Source of the DNA: Flavobacterium faecale
GTDB lineage: Bacteria > Bacteroidota > Bacteroidia > Flavobacteriales > Flavobacteriaceae
Direction of reading: 5' to 3'
DNA length: 64,000 bases
NCBI RefSeq assembly: GCF_003076455.1
Contig: NZ_CP020918.1
Location: 124,001-188,000 of the forward strand
Within the stretch, counting starts at the first letter, position 1, and each line of letters opens with the position of its first letter. Positions 48,566 to 58,216 of this stretch are shown here, one piece after another. Both the position numbers and the translations under genes were made by a program. The notes beneath the pieces were generated by a model, which ran no database searches, had not been told where the DNA came from, and was given only the letters and a program-made list of their open reading frames with translations.

Positions 48566-50920
48566 ATGAGATTAAAAATCACCTTCATAAGTTTACTGTG
48601 CTTCTTGTCTACCTTTTCACAAACGAAAACAAACACCGATAAAATCAATTCTTATATAGAAAACTATTTTCGATTAGACAGAGAAAATATTCATGTACAG
48701 TTTAACAAAAACACCTACGTAAACAATGAAGACATAGGTTTTAAAGGTTATGTACTGAGTAAAAATAACGGAAAATTAAATCTAGGTACTGCAAATATCC
48801 AATTGGTGATTTATGACGATCAGGAGAAAATTGTTTTAAAACAATTACTTTTTACTAACAAAGGTACTTTTGCAGGCGGTATACATTTGACAGAAACATT
48901 TAAATCTGGTATTTATCACTTCCATTTTTATACCAACTGGATGAATAATTTTAATGAAGATGACTCTTTTACACAGAAAATCGAAATTATTGACAAGAAC
49001 GAACCTTATAATTTACAAAGTACCGATCCGAATTATAAAACTGCCCAGGTAACTTTTTTTCCTGAAAGTGGAATAATTCTAGACGACATCAATAATAGAG
49101 TCGGCGTACAACTAACCGACTGCAATAAAAAAGGTATTCAAACAGATGGTATACAAATTTTAGATTCTAAAGGGAATGAGATTACAACTTTCAATACCAA
49201 CACAGTAGGAAACGGAAGCTTTTACTTTATACCTAGCATTGTGGAAACCTACACTTTAAAAATTAAAAACGACAAATTATCTGTTTCGCAACCCCTTCCA
49301 AAAATTACAGAAACGGGCTTAGCACTAAGTTATAATAATAATTTACCTAAAAATATTTTAGCTATAGCCTTAAAAACTAATTCAAAAGGACTAGAAATAT
49401 ACAAGGGAAAAAAATATACGATTTTGATCCACCAAGATGGAAATTCGATTCAGAAAGAGCTAACTTTCACAGGCGATGAAACTGAGCAAGTAGTATTATT
49501 TGACAAAAAGTTTATTTCGAATGGAGTGAACAGCATCCGTTTATTAGATGAAAATCTAAATGAAATTGCTGAAAGGTTACTGTATGAATACCGTACAGAC
49601 AAAGCAGTGACAACCCTTGAAGCCAAAAACATTGCCAATGATAGTATATTACTTCTAGGGAAAACAGATACTAAAAATGCAAGTGTAAGCATCAGTATTT
49701 TACCCAAAGACAATGTACATTTTGAACAAAATAAATCTATTGCAGGAAGCTTCTTCCTCAATGCTTATCTGGAACATCCAGAAAACAACAACTACCTCTA
49801 TTTCGATCAAAATAATCCAACCCAAAAGCAGGATATGGACGTATTGATGCTCAATCAACCTAGAAGCAAATTCCTATGGGAGAATATCAAAAATAATCCA
49901 CCAAAGACAGGCTATACCTTCAACAAGGGGGTAACTATTAGCGGGGCGGTTGAGAAGAACACTACAGGAAACACAAATTATAGAATTTCTCTTATTTCTT
50001 TAAAAAACAGCGTCTTTGAAGAAACACCGATCGACAAGAATAGCAACTTCAAGTTTGAGCACTTTTTTGCTCAGGATTCAACCGTGTTTTTACTTCAAAT
50101 GATAAATGAAAAAAGCGTGGTGAAATTCACCAAAATGGAAGCTCGAGTAACATCAGACGAGCAGAATTTCCACCTTCCTATCCCTTTCGAAAAAAATAAT
50201 TGTCCTGTAGAAAAAAAGCCTGAAAATGCCTTTACATTTTCTAAATCTGCCTTTGATGATGGAGCGGTTGATTTGGCTGGAGTTACCGTTCAAAATAACT
50301 TTAAGAAAGAGATATTTGCTCACAAAGGCGATATGAGTTTGAATGCTACCGCGTTTAAAATGGATGAAACCGATTTTGGAAATGTTCTAGACTTTATAGG
50401 CAGAAATGGTTTTAGAACCGGAATCGACCCCGAAGAAAACACGGCATACATACGCAATACGCGCGATGCTTTTTCTGATAATCCGCCTGCAGTTTATATT
50501 GACAATGTGCAGCAAACCGATTTCAATTTACTCTACAGTTTAGACTTAACTGATGTGGACGAAATCTACATTGACAAGTCAGGTGCGTCGGATACAGCGG
50601 CAAGTGTTTCCGGAACTATAAAAATATTCCTCAAAGTAGGCGCTGACAAAAATGACTATTTTAGAGCCAAATACACTTCGTTACTTGTAACCACAGGGTT
50701 TGCAAAAAACATCAATTTTAAAAATGCCACTTTCGAATCACAAAAAGAATATTTTTACTTTGGAACATTAAATTGGACTCCTACAATCGAAATAAAAGAT
50801 AACCCTAATTATGAACTTCGTTTCCCAAAAACGGGCCAAACAGAAATTAAGGTCCTTGTAGAAGGAATTGCAGAAGACGGTCAAGTAATCTCAGAGATAC
50901 AAACTATTCCTGTAAAATAA
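48566..50920 (+). CDS. Large secreted protein with MG2-like and TonB-plug-like domains
   Basis: A TTG at 48530 opens the frame, but ATG at 48566 begins a signal peptide (MRLKITFISLLCFLSTFSQ), giving 784 residues. The N-terminal part (YFRLDRENIHVQFNKNTYVN, GFKGYVL) looks like the MG2 domain of alpha-2-macroglobulin-like proteins, followed by several beta-sandwiches. The C-terminal third has a plug-like segment (NPPAVYIDNVQQTDFNLLYS, LTDVDEIYIDKSG, SGTIKIFLK) without a barrel. Proteins of this plan are common and uncharacterised in Bacteroidota; outer-membrane or periplasmic location is likely. No neighbour hints at a role. Confidence 0.78.
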   Translation: MRLKITFISLLCFLSTFSQTKTNTDKINSYIENYFRLDRENIHVQFNKNTYVNNEDIGFKGYVLSKNNGKLNLGTANIQLVIYDDQEKIVLKQLLFTNKGTFAGGIHLTETFKSGIYHFHFYTNWMNNFNEDDSFTQKIEIIDKNEPYNLQSTDPNYKTAQVTFFPESGIILDDINNRVGVQLTDCNKKGIQTDGIQILDSKGNEITTFNTNTVGNGSFYFIPSIVETYTLKIKNDKLSVSQPLPKITETGLALSYNNNLPKNILAIALKTNSKGLEIYKGKKYTILIHQDGNSIQKELTFTGDETEQVVLFDKKFISNGVNSIRLLDENLNEIAERLLYEYRTDKAVTTLEAKNIANDSILLLGKTDTKNASVSISILPKDNVHFEQNKSIAGSFFLNAYLEHPENNNYLYFDQNNPTQKQDMDVLMLNQPRSKFLWENIKNNPPKTGYTFNKGVTISGAVEKNTTGNTNYRISLISLKNSVFEETPIDKNSNFKFEHFFAQDSTVFLLQMINEKSVVKFTKMEARVTSDEQNFHLPIPFEKNNCPVEKKPENAFTFSKSAFDDGAVDLAGVTVQNNFKKEIFAHKGDMSLNATAFKMDETDFGNVLDFIGRNGFRTGIDPEENTAYIRNTRDAFSDNPPAVYIDNVQQTDFNLLYSLDLTDVDEIYIDKSGASDTAASVSGTIKIFLKVGADKNDYFRAKYTSLLVTTGFAKNINFKNATFESQKEYFYFGTLNWTPTIEIKDNPNYELRFPKTGQTEIKVLVEGIAEDGQVISEIQTIPVK

Positions 50921-50936
50921 TCAGAATAAAAATTAA

Positions 50937-50973
50937 GTCCCGATGCAACCAAAGTTGTTATCGGGATTTTTTT
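50937..50973 (+). terminator. Terminator of the MG2/plug gene
   Basis: Stem TCCCGAT/ATCGGGA with inner CAAC/GTTG pairs and a run of eight T, 17 bases after the stop codon. Confidence 0.88.
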
Positions 50974-51110
50974 TCATCTAATTACCCTACTTTCGAACAA
51001 GATAAAAAAGGGGAACATTACCATAAACCATTCGTTGATGTTATGGTAAAACTATAGTAACTTTCGGCTGTGCTTAATTATGCAATTTTGAAAAAAATCT
51101 AGACAGCAAA

Positions 51111-52805
51111 ATGGAAACACCAAAAAATAGCAGAAGACAATTTCTCCAAAATACCTTTTGGGCAGCAGGAGCGCTTATTATTGCACCCAATTTTATAAGT
51201 TGCACAGACAACAATGAGAAGAAAGGAAGCTCAATTATAGCTACAGATTACACCCCTATAAATTTTGATCAAGGCGTAGCAAGTTTTGACCCTACAAAAT
51301 CAAAAGTGATCATTTGGACGCGTTACAATAGCGCAAATAAATCAATCCTTTGGGAAGTATCCAAAAAAAGTACATTTGAAACCATTTTAAGAAGTGGGAC
51401 CATAACTACCTCAGCAAGCAGAGACAATACTATTGCTATCGAATTAACAGATTTGGAAGCCAATCAAAAATTGTACTATCGTTTTAGTAACAAAGATGAC
51501 AAAGCAATCTCGGTGATTGGTGAAACCATTACTTTTCCAGAAAACGCATCAACAGTAAAACTAGCCGTTTGCTCCTGCTCCAATTATCAAGCAGGACTGT
51601 TCAATGTTTACAACGCCATGGCAAAGTCAGAGGCCGATGTGATTATTCATCTTGGTGACTATTTTTATGAATATGGTGCTGGTGGTTATGGGGCAAATGC
51701 TGCAAATGCGTCTCTAAACCGAGCACATCAACCTGCGCATGAAATTATCACACTTGATGATTACAGAACAAGATACAAACAATATAGATCTGATAAAGAC
51801 CTTCAGTTGGCACATCAAAAAAAGCCTTTTATTTGCGTTTGGGACGATCACGAAGTAGCCAACGACTCCTATAAAGATGGTGCTCAAAACCACACACCCG
51901 ATGAAGGATCATATGAAACTAGAAAACAAAATGCTCTGCAAGCGTATAGTGAATTTCTACCTTTCTCTAGATTAGAACCAAATAACCAAACGCTAATCTA
52001 CAGAAACTTCAACTTAGGAAACCTTGTGAACCTGACAATGCTAGACACCCGCATTATTGGTAGAGACAAACAATTGGAAATTGGTAATTACATCACAGCA
52101 ACTGGTTTTGATGGCGCTAAGTACCAAAAAGACATCACTAATCCAGATCGAGCATTGCTTGGGACTACACAGCGCAATTGGCTTACTCAAATTGTAAATG
52201 CAAACACAGCCAAGTGGCAAGTATTGGGGCAGCAGGTTTTGATGGCTAGAATGTATGTTCCTGCCGAAATGCTTACTGCTTTTGGTTCTCCAAATTTCAA
52301 TAAAACCTTAGCTGAACTGGTAACATTAAAGGTTCGATATAAGCAAAACGACCCTACTTTGACGGCACAAGAAAAAGCGAGAGTCACCACTGTCCTACCT
52401 TATAATCTAGATGCTTGGGATGGCTATCCTATAGATCGCGAAGCAATGTACACTGCCTTTGGTAACAAAAAAATTATTACACTCGCAGGTGACACACACA
52501 ATGCATGGAGTAGCAAACTGACCAAACAAGATAAAACTGAAATCGGAATCGAATTGGCTACATCAGGCATTAGCTCTCCTGGATTTGAAGAATACTTGGG
52601 TAATCCGTCCAAAGAGACTTTAACTGCTTTTGAAGGTGCTTTGACTACCTTGATTGATGACCTGAACTATTTTGATGCTTCGAGAAAAGGTTATATTCTA
52701 ACTACCTTTACTAGCAGCACAGTCAAAGCAGAATGGATTTTTGTTGATACACTTTTGTCAAGTACCTACACTACAACAATAGGCCATACGGTAGTGTATT
52801 CATAA
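51111..52805 (+). CDS. phoD: PhoD-like alkaline phosphatase/phosphodiesterase
   Basis: The 564-residue protein has a Tat-type N-terminus (SRRQFLQNTFWAAGALI, about 7-23) with a possible lipobox (FISC, Cys 31). The PhoD N-terminal domain (FDQGVASFDPTKSKVIIWTR) is followed by the metallophosphatase core: ASCSN-like CSCSN, HLGDYFYEYG, CVWDDHEVANDSYKDG, MLDTR, and late LAGDTHNAWSSKL. PhoD enzymes use iron and calcium to release phosphate from mono- and diesters outside the cytoplasm. No PHO-box-type sequence was recognised upstream. It is a single gene with its own terminator. Confidence 0.92.
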   Translation: METPKNSRRQFLQNTFWAAGALIIAPNFISCTDNNEKKGSSIIATDYTPINFDQGVASFDPTKSKVIIWTRYNSANKSILWEVSKKSTFETILRSGTITTSASRDNTIAIELTDLEANQKLYYRFSNKDDKAISVIGETITFPENASTVKLAVCSCSNYQAGLFNVYNAMAKSEADVIIHLGDYFYEYGAGGYGANAANASLNRAHQPAHEIITLDDYRTRYKQYRSDKDLQLAHQKKPFICVWDDHEVANDSYKDGAQNHTPDEGSYETRKQNALQAYSEFLPFSRLEPNNQTLIYRNFNLGNLVNLTMLDTRIIGRDKQLEIGNYITATGFDGAKYQKDITNPDRALLGTTQRNWLTQIVNANTAKWQVLGQQVLMARMYVPAEMLTAFGSPNFNKTLAELVTLKVRYKQNDPTLTAQEKARVTTVLPYNLDAWDGYPIDREAMYTAFGNKKIITLAGDTHNAWSSKLTKQDKTEIGIELATSGISSPGFEEYLGNPSKETLTAFEGALTTLIDDLNYFDASRKGYILTTFTSSTVKAEWIFVDTLLSSTYTTTIGHTVVYS

Positions 52806-52823
52806 CAAAAACTATACATAACA

Positions 52824-52855
52824 AAAAAGGAAAGCCAAATAGCTTTCCTTTTTTT
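52824..52855 (+). terminator. Terminator of phoD, possibly bidirectional
   Basis: Stem GGAAAGC/GCTTTCC flanked by A-run and T-run, between convergent genes. Confidence 0.88.
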
Positions 52856-52894
52856 ATTATTATCTGAATCTAAAAATATTTTAGATTTAATGTA

Positions 52895-53575
52895 TTATTC
52901 TACTGTTGGTGATTTTTTGGCAAACTTGATCAAAACTGGAGATAATGTTACCACAACCAATCCTATAATAATCATTTCGATGTGATTTTTTAAATCAATT
53001 TGATAGTTATCAAGCAAGAAACCATACAAATAATGCCCTGCAAAAATCAAAGCAAACGACCATAAAAAAGAACTTACGACATTAAAATACATAAATTTCT
53101 TTTTTTCCATCGAAACAATTCCTGCTACGATAGGTGCAAAAGTTCTGAAAATTGGTAAAAATCGAGCAAAAATAATCGCTCTACCACCATGTTTCTCAAA
53201 GAAATCTTTAGACTGAATCAAGTATTTCTTTTTGAACCAAAAACTATCTTCTTTGTTATATAAGTAGTAACCGCTTTTGGATCCAAACCAATATCCAATT
53301 ATATTACCCAAAATTCCGGCAATGGCTACGAAAGTTGACAATAAAAAAACATTCAAAAAATCGCTCTCAATTAGTAAGATATTCTCAATCAATTCTCGAT
53401 TATAGATTCCAGCCAAAAAAAGCAAACTATCACCCGGCAGAAAGAAACCAGCAAACAATCCAGTCTCAGCAAAAATGATAAAGAGCACAATAAACAAGCC
53501 TACTTTTATCCCACTAACTTCAAAATGTATGTAAAAAAGTGGGTCAATTAAATTTTTCCAATCAAAGCTACTCAT
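52895..53575 (-). CDS. DedA-family membrane protein
   Basis: The 226-residue protein has the DedA/VTT pattern: a re-entrant-type segment with ETGLFAGFFLPGDSLLFLAG (about 36-55), GNIIGYWFGSKSG, and FARFLPIFRTFAPIVAGIVSM (about 143-163), then two C-terminal helices. DedA proteins are thought to flip undecaprenyl phosphate or phosphatidylethanolamine; which lipid applies here is unknown. It lies between the PhoD gene and the amidoligase cluster, with 125 bases to the cluster. Confidence 0.9.
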   Translation of the reverse strand: MSSFDWKNLIDPLFYIHFEVSGIKVGLFIVLFIIFAETGLFAGFFLPGDSLLFLAGIYNRELIENILLIESDFLNVFLLSTFVAIAGILGNIIGYWFGSKSGYYLYNKEDSFWFKKKYLIQSKDFFEKHGGRAIIFARFLPIFRTFAPIVAGIVSMEKKKFMYFNVVSSFLWSFALIFAGHYLYGFLLDNYQIDLKNHIEMIIIGLVVVTLSPVLIKFAKKSPTVE

Positions 53576-53701
53576 AATCTATTATTTGTTTGCATCTATA
53601 TATGCCGTGAAAGTAGGTATAAAATACTTTATCAACAATTTATTCTTAATTTTTAGAACTTTATTAACTTAAAATATCCCTTATTTTATCGTTAATAAAA
53701 C

Positions 53702-54571
53702 TTAGGCTATTGGTATCACATCAACCTCAACTTTGACTTTGTGTTGACCAGAACTAAATATGATTCCTTTCAATGGTGAAATATCAGCATAATCACGACC
53801 ATAAGCCGTAACAATATGGCGTTCTCCAGGAATAATATTGTTGGTAGGATCAAACTCGCACCAGCCCATATCAGGCACATATACAGACACCCATGCATGT
53901 GAGGCGTCTGAACCTTGTAATTTTACTTTACCCTTAGGAGGTAAGGTTTCCAAATAACCACTTACATAGCGCGCAGCAAAGCCTAAACTCCTCAAACTAG
54001 CAATCATCAAATGGGTAAAATCTTGGCATACTCCCTTGCGTTCTTTCAAGACCGTTTTCAAAGGCGTATTCAAATTGGTAGCTCCTGATTTGAATTCGAA
54101 ATCAGTGAAAATTTTTGCTGACAATTTGGTTACAGCTTCATAGAACGGCTCTTTGGATACAAAACAAGTTTCGGCAAATGCTTTAATATCATCATCCCAA
54201 AAAATAAATGGACTCGGTAGTTGGTATTGCAACAATTCGTTTTTAAAATTTAATTTTGTTCGAAATAATTGCAGCACTTCATCACAAGTAAGCGCACTTA
54301 CAAACAATAATTCGGAAGGAAGCACTTCTACGATACTTGTGGATATAACTTGCAAAACCTTATGCGGATTAAGAATCGAAAAATAATATTTGGTATTCCC
54401 AAAATAGTCCTTTCTAGGATATAAATTTTGGGGTTTGGGCTCAATCGTTAGTTTATAATCTTCACATATTTGCGAAGCTGAATTCACCGGATGCAAACAT
54501 AAGATACACTGGTAATTGTGCACTGCATTTACATAGGTATAGGTTGTTTTATGTACTAATTTATACTTCAT
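53702..54571 (-). CDS. Transglutaminase-like protein of the amidoligase cluster (1)
   Basis: The longest frame starts with TTG at 54580, but ATG at 54571 (MKYKLVHKTTYTYVNAVHNY) is the family start and overlaps the upstream gene by 11 bases, giving 289 residues. The N-terminal region (about 1-90) is the bacterial transglutaminase-like N domain; the papain-like core has Cys182 (KGVCQDF), His225 (SHAWVSVYV) and Asp241 (EFDPTN). The triad is complete, so it should be an active thiol peptidase or transferase in the cytosol. It is translationally coupled to the ATP-grasp gene. Confidence 0.92.
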   Translation of the reverse strand: MKYKLVHKTTYTYVNAVHNYQCILCLHPVNSASQICEDYKLTIEPKPQNLYPRKDYFGNTKYYFSILNPHKVLQVISTSIVEVLPSELLFVSALTCDEVLQLFRTKLNFKNELLQYQLPSPFIFWDDDIKAFAETCFVSKEPFYEAVTKLSAKIFTDFEFKSGATNLNTPLKTVLKERKGVCQDFTHLMIASLRSLGFAARYVSGYLETLPPKGKVKLQGSDASHAWVSVYVPDMGWCEFDPTNNIIPGERHIVTAYGRDYADISPLKGIIFSSGQHKVKVEVDVIPIA

Positions 54572-57143
54572 CAGAGTCAATTTTTTCTGTGTCTAAAAAT
54601 GAAATTTGCATCACAGAATGGTTAAAATACAAACTAGAAAGTCCGCTTGTTACAGACGAGATCAAAGTAGAGACCTTTTTGATTGTCTCATCCAATGCCT
54701 CTCTGTAATTGGATTCATCAGCTTGAACAAGCTCTTCGGGATCAATCAATTTAATAATTGTACTTGCTTCAAGCACATTTTTTTCTGCAACAGATAATTG
54801 ATTCAATTCAGATTTCTTTGGCAATTGCGCAATATTATAGGATAAGGTATCCAATATAAAGGCCAAAGTATAAGGTGATTTTTTTTCTAAAAACAACATA
54901 TTAATCACTGTTACCAAATTAATTTGGGATTTATACATGCTTCTGTACTGCGCCAACAAATTATGATTCTCTAATACTGACTCTAGTAAAAGCTGTTCTA
55001 CCTCTTCGCTACGTTTAAAGCAAAACAAGGTTTGAATCACCGAAATGAGGGACAAAAATCGCTCTATATTTTTACCTGATTCGAAAAGGAAAAACCCATT
55101 CTCTCTAGGAAATGTTTCGTACGTATTTCCGTAAAAAGCCATTAATCGTATGTACAATTTTTGCAAATTGTGTGTTGTTCGATTAATATTTTTGGCATCT
55201 ACTGCTTTTAAGCTCGTTAAACTATCTTCTATCAAACTAATAATTCGTTTGGTATCGTAGTTCCATTTTTCGCTAATATGATTTACAGAATACAATAATG
55301 ACTGCACATTATAAGTAACTGACCCTTCCTTCTTGACATCTTTAATTAGGGATAACAATTCTGCCAACGGTTTTTCGAACACCGTTTCATCTTCTTCACC
55401 ATCTTCGCCCACAAAACCGGGATACGATTGTGTCAAATGCGTCAGTGCTTTTAACAATACAATCAAAAATTCAGGTTGTTTTTTTCCACGCGCACTTACG
55501 TTTTCATTTAAACGGCTAAAAATTATTTTTAAGAAACCAGTCAATACCATTGTTCTTTCAGACAAACGTCCTACCCAAAACAAATTTTCAGCATTACGAC
55601 TTGTTAACGCTATATTTCTAGAAACATGACTCGCCTTTTTGACTTCAATTACTTGGTCTTGCAACTCAACAACTTCTTGTACTTCTTTGACTTCATCACT
55701 AATGATCCATGTATCCTTTGAAATTCCACCAAATTGATTTGAAATTTGAAACTTATCTTCAATCACAGACCCACGCGTCAAACCACCTTGCATGACTGTA
55801 TATTCTTTTCCGTCAGAGACCAAAAAAGCTCTAATTACAGCCAGTCTAGGTACAATTTCGCCATCTACAAAAGAAGGTGTTGTAGACAAGCTCACCTCTT
55901 CTTGCGCCACATATTCTTTTGGATTCTTGATGATGGTCGCTTTAAGGGCTGCTAATTCTTTTTCGTTTAACTTTCGACCATATATAGATTTTACTCCTAG
56001 GTTTCGGTTTGTTTTTTTGATAATTAATTTTGGTAAATTATTCAAAACATAATTTAGTTCTTTCGTTTGTCCACACCACCAAGTAGCGGTAGAGTTCATA
56101 ATCAATGGTTCCTTCAACAAAAATTTAGAGGCATTTTGTATAAAAGCCATCAAACCATGATTTTCTAGAACAGCAAGTCCTGGAGGATTAATAACCGTCA
56201 CATTACCCAAACGCATCACCTGCAACAATCCCGGAATTCCGAGTAACGAGTTGCTATTAAGTTCTAATGGATCACACCACACATCATCAACTCGTTTAAT
56301 GATGACATCAACACGTTCCAATTGATCAATCGTTTTCAACCACACATAGCCTTCACGCACAAGCAAGTCACTACCTTCTACAAGTGTATAACCCAAATAG
56401 GACGACAAATAAACGTGCTCAAAATAGGTTTCATTCCCTTCTCCAGGAGATAAAAACACAACGTTTGGATTTTCAGAATTACTACCAAATTTACCAACTG
56501 TTTTTTGCAACTCATTAAAAAAGGGTGCTAGTTTACTGCGGTGGATATTTTTATTTAGCTTAGGAAAAATGTTTGCCATCACTATTCTATTCTCCAAAGC
56601 GTATCCTGTACCCGATGGCGATTGTACCCTATTGTCTAGCAACCACATTTTCCCGTCGGGACCACGTGCAATGTCACAAGCTAAAATAGTAAGTTGATGA
56701 AAATCTTTTTGACTGATATCAAAACAAGGCCTAAGAAAACCCGTGTTATCAAATACTAGGTCGGCAGGAATGATATTATTTTTAATCAATAACTGCTCTC
56801 CGTAGATATCTTTGTAAATTAAATCGAGTAATTTTGCGCGCTGAATTAGTCCTTTTTCAATTGTTTTCCATTCAGATTGGTGCAATACAAACGGAATAGG
56901 GTCTAATTTCCAAGGACGTACCAATCCATTTTCAGAATCGTATACATTATAGGTAACTCCATTTTCCTTTAACTTATCTACAATTTCTTTTTTTCGAATG
57001 GTTAACTCCTCCATCCCTACCTCTTCCAAGGTTTTGAAAAGTGTTTCCCAATAAGGTCTTACTTGTCCGGCTTTGTCAATAACTTCATCATAGGACTTTA
57101 TTGTTTTTTTGTAGGAATCTAAAAAAGATGGTGCTGTGCTCAT
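54561..57143 (-). CDS. Circularly permuted ATP-grasp fused to alpha-E domain
   Basis: The 860-residue protein joins two modules often encoded separately. Residues of about 1-490 are a circularly permuted type 2 ATP-grasp ligase (with NGVTYNVYD, VLDNRVQSPSGTGYALENR-like segment, VVFLSPGEGNETYFEHVYLS and YVAQEEVSLSTTPSF). Residues of about 520-840 are the helical alpha-E domain (SRNAENLFWVGRLSERTMVL, with its ER motif). By family knowledge such ligases form peptide-type bonds at the expense of ATP. The start codon lies 84 bases from that of the divergent transglutaminase gene, so one short promoter region serves both arms. Confidence 0.92.
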   Translation of the reverse strand: MSTAPSFLDSYKKTIKSYDEVIDKAGQVRPYWETLFKTLEEVGMEELTIRKKEIVDKLKENGVTYNVYDSENGLVRPWKLDPIPFVLHQSEWKTIEKGLIQRAKLLDLIYKDIYGEQLLIKNNIIPADLVFDNTGFLRPCFDISQKDFHQLTILACDIARGPDGKMWLLDNRVQSPSGTGYALENRIVMANIFPKLNKNIHRSKLAPFFNELQKTVGKFGSNSENPNVVFLSPGEGNETYFEHVYLSSYLGYTLVEGSDLLVREGYVWLKTIDQLERVDVIIKRVDDVWCDPLELNSNSLLGIPGLLQVMRLGNVTVINPPGLAVLENHGLMAFIQNASKFLLKEPLIMNSTATWWCGQTKELNYVLNNLPKLIIKKTNRNLGVKSIYGRKLNEKELAALKATIIKNPKEYVAQEEVSLSTTPSFVDGEIVPRLAVIRAFLVSDGKEYTVMQGGLTRGSVIEDKFQISNQFGGISKDTWIISDEVKEVQEVVELQDQVIEVKKASHVSRNIALTSRNAENLFWVGRLSERTMVLTGFLKIIFSRLNENVSARGKKQPEFLIVLLKALTHLTQSYPGFVGEDGEEDETVFEKPLAELLSLIKDVKKEGSVTYNVQSLLYSVNHISEKWNYDTKRIISLIEDSLTSLKAVDAKNINRTTHNLQKLYIRLMAFYGNTYETFPRENGFFLFESGKNIERFLSLISVIQTLFCFKRSEEVEQLLLESVLENHNLLAQYRSMYKSQINLVTVINMLFLEKKSPYTLAFILDTLSYNIAQLPKKSELNQLSVAEKNVLEASTIIKLIDPEELVQADESNYREALDETIKKVSTLISSVTSGLSSLYFNHSVMQISFLDTEKIDSDEV

Positions 57144-57227
57144 TCTGGGAATTTAAAATAGCAACAAATCTACATTTTTTTTATAGAAAACAGGCCCGAT
57201 TATCCTCAATATTAGTACTTTTACTTT

Positions 57228-58070
57228 ATGGAATTCACACTTAAATCAACAATTCATTACGATGTATATAGCCCCACGACCTTCATATTTAATATTCAAG
57301 TATTAAATGAAAGTCAAAACCAATCCATACTTTCAGAATCGTTGCAAATAACACCTGCTCTACCCTACAAAGAATTTAGTTTAAAGGGGTCGAAAACGCG
57401 TTTTATCAAATTACAAGCCAACGCTTTCCAACCTTTCAAAATCGAATATCAAGCCCATGTTGCAATGCAGCACACTCTTATTCCCAAGAAAAAAGTATCC
57501 AAAAACACCTCAATATTTACTTTAAAAAACGAAATAATTCCGTTTCTAACTCCTACTCGTAATTGTCCGTCGGATAAATTAATGGAATTTGCTTTTCATC
57601 TTTTCGGCGATCTTACTACCGATTTAGAAAAAGTGACTGCAATAAACGAATGGATTTATAACAGCATTGAATATGTTGGTGGTTCTTCCAATGCCAATAC
57701 AACTGCTTATGACACCTTGAACCGCAAGCAAGGTGTTTGCAAAGATTTTGCGCATTTGGGCATTGCGCTTTGCCGTGCTTTGAACATACCTGCTCGCTAT
57801 TTCACCTGTTATGCTAGTAATTTATTTCCGCCTGACATACATGCTTGTTTCGAGGCATATTTGGGCAAAACATGGATTGTCTTTGACCCTACCAAACTCG
57901 CAGAATTGAACCAATTGGTCAAAATAGCAGATGGAAAAGATGGCTCAGAAATTGCTGTAGCTACCCTGTTTGGTAATGCATATTGCACCAACATGACCAT
58001 CGAATGTCATCAAATAGATACACATAAAGAAATTATTGGATTGGGAACAGATTTTTTCATATCGTATTGA
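57228..58070 (+). CDS. Transglutaminase-like protein of the amidoligase cluster (2)
   Basis: The 280-residue protein has an N-terminal beta-domain (about 1-105) and a papain-like transglutaminase core with Cys171 (QGVCKDFAHLGIALCRALNI), His205 (DIHACFEAYLG) and Asp220 (VFDPTK). It differs from the other two transglutaminase proteins of the cluster in its N-terminal domain. No signal peptide is present, so it acts in the cytosol. It heads the plus-strand arm of the cluster, 146 bases before the DUF2126 gene. Confidence 0.9.
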   Translation: MEFTLKSTIHYDVYSPTTFIFNIQVLNESQNQSILSESLQITPALPYKEFSLKGSKTRFIKLQANAFQPFKIEYQAHVAMQHTLIPKKKVSKNTSIFTLKNEIIPFLTPTRNCPSDKLMEFAFHLFGDLTTDLEKVTAINEWIYNSIEYVGGSSNANTTAYDTLNRKQGVCKDFAHLGIALCRALNIPARYFTCYASNLFPPDIHACFEAYLGKTWIVFDPTKLAELNQLVKIADGKDGSEIAVATLFGNAYCTNMTIECHQIDTHKEIIGLGTDFFISY

Positions 58071-58216
58071 AGCCGAAACAAATTTATATTATAAACAACT
58101 TTGAGTACAATAAATTATCATTTTGATATTTATTATTTTCATAACTGTTTTTTCTTTGTCTTACAACATTAAAACCGTATTTTTAATAAAATTTAGAAAC
58201 CAAAAACACTTTATTT

